A stretch of 54,927 bases of DNA from a virus: positions 1-54,927 of IMG/VR virus record IMGVR_UViG_3300021425_000048; one strand, written 5' to 3'. The position numbers and the translations under genes were made by a program. The notes beneath the pieces are model-generated. The model was not told the origin of the DNA. It ran no database searches and was given only the letters and a program-made list of their open reading frames with translations. This document shows positions 49,802 through 54,927 of this stretch, piece by piece (positions within the stretch are counted from its first letter, which is position 1; each line of letters starts with the position of its first letter).

Positions 49802-52600
49802 ATGGCAATCACAATACAGGAATTAATAGCCTCTGATACTATTTCACAGGTAGTTGATAAGATTAATTTTAATTTTGATCAATTACTATTGAATGGTGGT
49901 GGGCCAATAGGACCAGCCGGGCCAATTGGACCTCCTGGGCCAATAGGAGGAAGAGGTGAACGAGGTACTGAATGGTATGAAGGTACTGATGATCCTAACG
50001 TTACACCACCAACATTATCGCCTTTAACTGCCGATTATTATCTGCAGGCCAATGGTGATGTTTGGGAATATACAGGTTTAACGTGGTCAAATACTGGAAT
50101 AAATCTACGAGGACCGCAAGGAGCACAAGGTATTTCGGTTGGGTGGTCTCAGTTTGGAAATAGCCCATATCCTACATATGCAGCAAATTTTCAAAATGTT
50201 TTATACCCATCACCGATAACTAGCGGTATAACAGTTAGTAACCAAGGTGTTGCCTCTACATTAATTGGTGCAGTAGGACCTAATGATGTTTCTGCAAATC
50301 CTGGGATACCTTTTACTCCTGCATATCAGCTTAATACGACAATGGCAGGTAGCATTGATTCATCTATAGTTTCAATGTTAGTTCACCAAAAAGACAGTTC
50401 TTCGCAAGCAATTAAATTTATGGGCGGTGGTGCAATTGCAGGTGATAATTTTGAACAGAGTTCAATTTCATTATTATCATCTATTTCATTAGGTGTAGAC
50501 GATTCTCTTATAGTTAATGTACCTAAAGCAATAACAGGTGCACCTGGCTCAGTATCAGATACATACGGATTTAATATATACACTCTCGAAAAAGCACAGC
50601 GGTACAGATCAGGTAGATCTATTTCATTTACTACTGGTACGATAGGGAATACTTTAACTGGACCTTATGATATATCAGATTTTACTATTGAATTAAATGC
50701 AGTTAATAATTCACAATTGCCTAAATTTGAAGTAATTGCAGTTGGGTCAGAAAGTGCATCACTAACAGTAGGAAATGTTTCGTTACCTACAACAACTATT
50801 GATACTGGTTCAATATCATTAACCGCAGGAGATATAGGATTATTAGCAGAAGGTTTAATAAGAATATCATCTTTGGCTAATGAATGGGTTTTTCCTAATT
50901 TACAAAATACTACAATTAGCCCTGTAGGTTTAGTTTCTATAGATTCTTCAGGTAGGCTAGGTACTATAACTGATAGCTCATCAGGATTTCCTACAGGTCA
51001 ACTATCATGGGATGGTTCTAATTTAGATGGGAGTCAAGGTGTTGATACCAGGGTAGTAAGATGGGACGGCAACAACAAGATAGAAAGCTCCGCATGGGAA
51101 ATAAAGGACACTGGTGAACTGTTACCAATCACATTAGCATCAACACCTAATATAGGAAGTAGCACTAATAGATTAGAAAAAATATTTTTTGGTAAAACTA
51201 ATAGAAGTGATATTAGTTCAGAGTTTCTTGGTGGTACTGAATTTTTAAATATCTTTAATAATTACCAATCAAAGGGAATACAGATAAACGGAAATGGAAC
51301 CTTTATTGGTACATATACAGGAGTTACTAATAAAGCATCTATGCAATATGCTGATAGCTCATTACAAATAAGTAGTAATCTCCAAAGTGGTAGCTATAAA
51401 GCTGGACAAATAGAATTCAAGCAATCAGGAGGTAACAGCCCTTCAGTAGAAGGGCCAATGATTATCGGTCCTATTGCTACTAGCCTCACCGATGGGCCAA
51501 CACAGGGTAATACCTTAACGATTAAAGGTGGTTCTGGGTTTACTTTGGCAAATAATTTCACAAATGGAGGTCGTGGTAGATCTATTGTAATATCAGGTGG
51601 TGATGCCCGTGCTAATCAAAGTGGTGGAACTGTTTTTATTGGTGGGGGTGAACATGGCCCTAGCACTGGCCCTACATTCAACGGCAATGTTTGGATAGGA
51701 CGGAACCCATATGCTACCTCAGGGAGTGAAACTTCTCCTAGTATTAAATTTGGTGAAACCGGTTCAGACAGCGGGTATATTACTGTAATTCAACCAAGTG
51801 ATACAAATTTATATACTGCTGGAGAAAACTACATAGCTTCATTTGTTAAGAATAGTTCAACTGCTAATGCTAAGGGCAGGCTGCAGTTAAGAGACTTGGA
51901 TGGAACGTCACAGCTTAATTTTGGCGTTAATGTAACAACTTCCGCATTTTCCTCTAATGCATTTTATACCAGGCTGGGTGATAGTTTGATATCAGCAGAA
52001 AGTGATATTAATGGTGATGAGGGTGGATTGGCTATAATTTACCAGAATAAAAAAGGTGGTATCAGACTAGATGGTCAAAACCAAAAGGTTATGATAATGG
52101 GTAATACTAACCAATCGTTGACTCAGACTGCAATTGATACTAATGCTAACGGTCAATATGATTCAACCGTTGGGGTTTACATGGAAGGTGATATTCATAT
52201 CTCGACAAATAATAATATAATTACTGCTGTAGATAAGGACAGATACATAATGTTGTCAGGTAATTATGAAGGTGATGACGTTGTGAGTGGTCAGCCGATA
52301 ACTGAATTGGAGATGAATTGGACTAGAGTAGGGCGTATTGTTACTGTTCACTTTTATTTGGTTCACACTTCGGCTAGTGGCGATAGAGTGTTACCTTTCC
52401 CTATAAATAGTTCTGGAAATAGCGGTACACCTACAAATGTGTTTGGTTCTGGGACTGCTTATAATTTTTCCGGTTCATTAACAAAACCTTTATTTGTTGA
52501 CTTGAGCGGGAACGGATGGAAATTAAACGATCAAACCGCTGGCGGTTATAGCGACCCTAACGGTAAAGCCATGGGCTCATTTAGTTACGAATTATTATAA
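49802..52600 (+). CDS. Tail fibre with short collagen-like segment
   Basis: The gene encodes 932 residues. The start MAITIQELIASDTISQ matches the short fibre at 38399. A collagen-type run (GPIGPAGPIGPPGPIGGRGERG) occupies about 36-58. A long beta-rich shaft follows with Ser/Gly/Asn-rich turns, including LTAGDIGLLAEGLIRISS, SIVISGGDARANQSGGTVFIGGGEHGP, and phage-fibre strand patterns. The C-terminal 120 residues (RVGRIVTVHFYLVHTSASGDRVLPFPI) look like a compact receptor-binding tip. It is probably a second adhesion fibre beside the one at 16293. Confidence 0.8.
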   Translation: MAITIQELIASDTISQVVDKINFNFDQLLLNGGGPIGPAGPIGPPGPIGGRGERGTEWYEGTDDPNVTPPTLSPLTADYYLQANGDVWEYTGLTWSNTGINLRGPQGAQGISVGWSQFGNSPYPTYAANFQNVLYPSPITSGITVSNQGVASTLIGAVGPNDVSANPGIPFTPAYQLNTTMAGSIDSSIVSMLVHQKDSSSQAIKFMGGGAIAGDNFEQSSISLLSSISLGVDDSLIVNVPKAITGAPGSVSDTYGFNIYTLEKAQRYRSGRSISFTTGTIGNTLTGPYDISDFTIELNAVNNSQLPKFEVIAVGSESASLTVGNVSLPTTTIDTGSISLTAGDIGLLAEGLIRISSLANEWVFPNLQNTTISPVGLVSIDSSGRLGTITDSSSGFPTGQLSWDGSNLDGSQGVDTRVVRWDGNNKIESSAWEIKDTGELLPITLASTPNIGSSTNRLEKIFFGKTNRSDISSEFLGGTEFLNIFNNYQSKGIQINGNGTFIGTYTGVTNKASMQYADSSLQISSNLQSGSYKAGQIEFKQSGGNSPSVEGPMIIGPIATSLTDGPTQGNTLTIKGGSGFTLANNFTNGGRGRSIVISGGDARANQSGGTVFIGGGEHGPSTGPTFNGNVWIGRNPYATSGSETSPSIKFGETGSDSGYITVIQPSDTNLYTAGENYIASFVKNSSTANAKGRLQLRDLDGTSQLNFGVNVTTSAFSSNAFYTRLGDSLISAESDINGDEGGLAIIYQNKKGGIRLDGQNQKVMIMGNTNQSLTQTAIDTNANGQYDSTVGVYMEGDIHISTNNNIITAVDKDRYIMLSGNYEGDDVVSGQPITELEMNWTRVGRIVTVHFYLVHTSASGDRVLPFPINSSGNSGTPTNVFGSGTAYNFSGSLTKPLFVDLSGNGWKLNDQTAGGYSDPNGKAMGSFSYELL

Positions 52601-52602
52601 TT

Positions 52603-52845
52603 ATGAATAAAAAAGAAAGAAAAGAATTAGCAAGTTTTATAGATAGGTATAAAGAAATTGAAACCTCTATAGATCTTATGCAAAAAAGTATTCAAAGTTT
52701 GGCCGAAAAGAGAGATAATCTTTTTGAAGAGCTTGATACGATGAAAGGTAAGGAAAGAAAATTTATGGATAGACTAATAGAAAAATATGGTGAAAGTGAA
52801 ATTACACCGTATAAGCTATTACAAGTCTATGAGGAAGGATTATGA
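52603..52845 (+). CDS. Small coiled-coil protein
   Basis: The gene encodes 80 residues, almost wholly helical and charged (KERKELASFIDRYKEIETSIDLMQKSIQSLAEKRDNLFEELDTMKGKERKFMDRLIEKYG). It starts two bases after the fibre stop and overlaps the next gene by four. It could be a fibre assembly chaperone or a partner of the envelope protein downstream. No family recognised. Confidence 0.6.
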   Translation: MNKKERKELASFIDRYKEIETSIDLMQKSIQSLAEKRDNLFEELDTMKGKERKFMDRLIEKYGESEITPYKLLQVYEEGL

Positions 52846-53612
52846 TAATACTTAAAAATATATTTCAATTAATAACTGACCCTAAGAATACTAGGATGTT
52901 CTTATTAGGCGGTATTGTCATACTGTTTGTTTTACTATTAAGACAATGCCAAGCAGTTGATGAAGCCAGGGGTGAGGTTACCAGAATACAAAATAATTGG
53001 AATGCTTCGTTAGATGAAATTGAAAATTATATCAATGAAAGAGGTAATGCCGAAGCTGAAGTTTTGGCGCTAAACTTGACTATTAATGAATTAGAAAAAG
53101 ATCTTAGATTTGAAAAAAATAAACCACCCGTTACTATAATTACAACTGAAACTGTTATTAAAGAGGTTATTGTTGAAGTTCCTGTAGCAGTCATTGATAC
53201 TGTTATTGGTAATTTTAATTCTGCACTTTTAATAGAAGATTCCGCTAAGTGGGGAAATAGCTCTAGAGAAATTGAAATTTTCGTACCTTATGAAGCACGT
53301 GATACTTCATTAAATTTTGGAGAGTCATCTATAAATTTAAGACAAAATATTTGGTTAACTGCATCAATACTAAGAGATAAGCAGACTAAAGAAGTTTTTG
53401 TAAATTTAGAGACTGATTATCCAGGAACCATATTTAATGAGGCAGAAGGAATATTAATTAACCAAAAAAGTAAAACCTTTAGAGATTTACAATATCATAA
53501 TCGAAAGACATTGGGTTTAGGTATACAGATCGGTGCAGGATACGGCATAGATGGAGTATCACCCTTTATCGGTTTTGGTTTAAATTACACACCTAAGTTT
53601 TTTCAATGGTAA
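52842..53612 (+). CDS. Envelope-spanning protein, spanin candidate
   Basis: The gene encodes 256 residues. A membrane segment at 18-34 (RMFLLGGIVILFVLLL) is followed by a coiled coil (about 38-98), a beta-rich middle (VTIITTETVIKEVIVEVPVAVIDTV, IEIFVPYEARD) and a C-terminal pair of outer-membrane-like strands (GLGIQIGAGYGIDGVSPFIGFGLNYTPKFF). An inner-membrane anchor, periplasmic coiled coil and amphipathic beta end is a plausible layout for a single-protein spanin joining both membranes at lysis. I associate similar proteins with Bacteroidota phages. The endolysin candidate is 43 kb away, which weakens the case. Confidence 0.6.
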   Translation: MIILKNIFQLITDPKNTRMFLLGGIVILFVLLLRQCQAVDEARGEVTRIQNNWNASLDEIENYINERGNAEAEVLALNLTINELEKDLRFEKNKPPVTIITTETVIKEVIVEVPVAVIDTVIGNFNSALLIEDSAKWGNSSREIEIFVPYEARDTSLNFGESSINLRQNIWLTASILRDKQTKEVFVNLETDYPGTIFNEAEGILINQKSKTFRDLQYHNRKTLGLGIQIGAGYGIDGVSPFIGFGLNYTPKFFQW

Positions 53613-53625
53613 ATAAATAATTAGA

Positions 53626-54927
53626 ATGAAGTCATCTAAATTTATACAAATATCGGATAATATACTTATAGAGTATATTTACACTAGTCAATCAAATCCG
53701 ACTGAGTTTAACACTGGTACACATCCGATTGAAATAATGAGAGATGGTCATACTGGGGGTAGTTACTTATTTAATACTGATTCTGTATCTGCAGAAATGG
53801 GAAATTATAGAGATATCTCGGCTGCATCAATAAGTCCTAATAATACACAATATGCATATTTAGATACAAGTATAGGTGTACCTTATAATGACTTTGATCC
53901 ATTGTTAACTGATTCTGCTAATGTATTACAGTCTTTCAGTCCTCAAATTAATGTTGCATATGATACATATAGAGTACATTTCATTGCAGGGTTTACCTTT
54001 ACGGGATATGATGGTATTATTTTTGAGGCGCTAGTTCCTAGGAGAGATGGGGTATTACTTAATCTTTCATCTATAAACTTTTTGAAAACTGATACACCTG
54101 TTTTCAATCCTGATCCTGTATTAATAAATGATAAGTTATACGCTACTTACATAGAATGGAGAATACCTTCTCTATATTTTATGAATAATCAATTTAACTC
54201 ATCAGTCCCTAACGGGGTAGGTTATAAATTAACCGAAGGGCAAGGGTTTTTAGGTACTCCTACAATTACACTTAAAGCTACTGGTATTTATGAGACTATA
54301 GTTGATAATAGTTATAGCTATTATAATGTTGAAGAAATTAATGCTGTTACTATTCCTAATAGAGATATCTATGATGATCTTTATGCGAGTGTAACAGAGT
54401 CAGATGGTGGGGATTATTTTGAATTAACTGGAGAAGTAACAGGTTCTACATTTTCAAATTTCATAGCTCAATTAAATTCATCAGGTGGTGACTATGTTGT
54501 GTTTCATGAAATAAATGTAAGTGAACAAATAAACACATCATTTATAAAAACCAGTACACAAGTCTTTACACAGACGACTAATTTTGATAATCCTATATTA
54601 TTTAGACCTATTATATTAAATAGTGCAATAGCTGCTTCATTTTCTATTAACTACTTATTAAGGTTATACAATAGGGCAGATAATACTCAAATTATAAAGA
54701 ATGCAAAATTAACTTCGTTTGATGTTAATAAGTATGGTCGAAGATTAATGAAAATAAATTTAGGAACTGTACCAACAGTTGCTAATGTCTATAATCAATT
54801 ATCTAATGATGATGGTGCAAATATTATTGTAAATAATGGTGGAGTTGGTAATGCACCTGGACAGACAACAGAAAAAATAACAGAAAAATTAGTAGTAAAA
54901 ACTAAATATGTTACATCAATCATGGAA
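53626..54927 (+). CDS. Structural protein, cut by window end
   Basis: An open frame of 434 codons from ATG 53626 runs to the last base without a stop, so the C-terminus lies outside the window. The start MKSSKFIQISDNILIEYIY and the beta-rich body (YDTYRVHFIAGFTFTGYDGIIFEALV, LYATYIEWRIPSLYF) suggest a large virion protein like its neighbours. It follows the spanin candidate after 13 bases (leader AAATAAATAATTAGA). Confidence 0.7.
   Translation, partial: MKSSKFIQISDNILIEYIYTSQSNPTEFNTGTHPIEIMRDGHTGGSYLFNTDSVSAEMGNYRDISAASISPNNTQYAYLDTSIGVPYNDFDPLLTDSANVLQSFSPQINVAYDTYRVHFIAGFTFTGYDGIIFEALVPRRDGVLLNLSSINFLKTDTPVFNPDPVLINDKLYATYIEWRIPSLYFMNNQFNSSVPNGVGYKLTEGQGFLGTPTITLKATGIYETIVDNSYSYYNVEEINAVTIPNRDIYDDLYASVTESDGGDYFELTGEVTGSTFSNFIAQLNSSGGDYVVFHEINVSEQINTSFIKTSTQVFTQTTNFDNPILFRPIILNSAIAASFSINYLLRLYNRADNTQIIKNAKLTSFDVNKYGRRLMKINLGTVPTVANVYNQLSNDDGANIIVNNGGVGNAPGQTTEKITEKLVVKTKYVTSIME

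Overview
The window looks like about 55 kb of a lytic, T4-like contractile-tailed phage (myovirus) that infects a member of the Bacteroidota, probably a flavobacterium. The phage assignment rests on baseplate proteins resembling T4 gp53, gp27, gp5, gp25 and gp6, very large tail and fibre genes, a T4-type ATP-dependent DNA ligase, dCMP deaminase, a polynucleotide-kinase-type 3'-phosphatase, six tRNA genes and tightly packed, often overlapping reading frames. The host assignment rests on a TonB-dependent receptor with the N-terminal carboxypeptidase-regulatory-like domain typical of Bacteroidota, a small protein ending in a VPIDGG-plus-membrane-segment tail that I associate with flavobacterial proteins, Bacteroidota-like tRNAs, and A/T-rich translation leaders that mostly lack a Shine-Dalgarno sequence.

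Layout. (1) 1-5.6 kb: small early-type genes, mostly of unknown function, with a thioredoxin, several small membrane proteins, tRNAs for Ile(UAU), Lys, Leu, Arg, Gln and Pro, a truncated tRNA remnant, and non-coding stretches rich in hairpins. (2) 5.6-8.5 kb: a complete, apparently intact 909-residue TonB-dependent outer-membrane receptor, standing alone between two strong terminators and bracketed by a perfect 16-bp inverted repeat. (3) 8.5-15.7 kb: ribosomal protein bS21, a PNK-type phosphatase, a PspC-like protein, a membrane-anchored glucosaminidase (endolysin candidate), a three-gene minus-strand operon with its own late-type promoter, a DnaJ co-chaperone, DNA ligase, a second HAD phosphatase and dCMP deaminase. 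(4) 15.7-29.1 kb: a 1425-residue collagen-like fibre, then small genes and the baseplate hub region. (5) 29.1-32.5 kb: a protein with four S1 domains, an amidoligase-like enzyme fused to a beta-helix, and a virion protein. (6) 32.5-54.9 kb: baseplate wedge (gp25, gp6, probable gp7 counterpart), very large structural and fibre proteins, a spanin-like envelope protein and a final gene cut by the window edge.

Three recurring promoter-like patterns can be read by eye. YTTTCA-N17-TTATAWT occurs five times, in front of genes 139, 1045, 3372, 8796 (PNK-type phosphatase) and 13250 (ligase). TTAAAC-N17/18-TATAAY occurs four times. A short GAATATATA or GAATAAATA element, resembling a T4-type late promoter, stands 10-20 bases before many virion genes and also, on the minus strand, before the minus-strand operon.

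The most unusual content is the phage-borne TonB-dependent receptor with its paired inverted repeats, and the combination of bS21 with a four-domain S1 protein, which together suggest the phage retunes translation initiation on Bacteroidota ribosomes.
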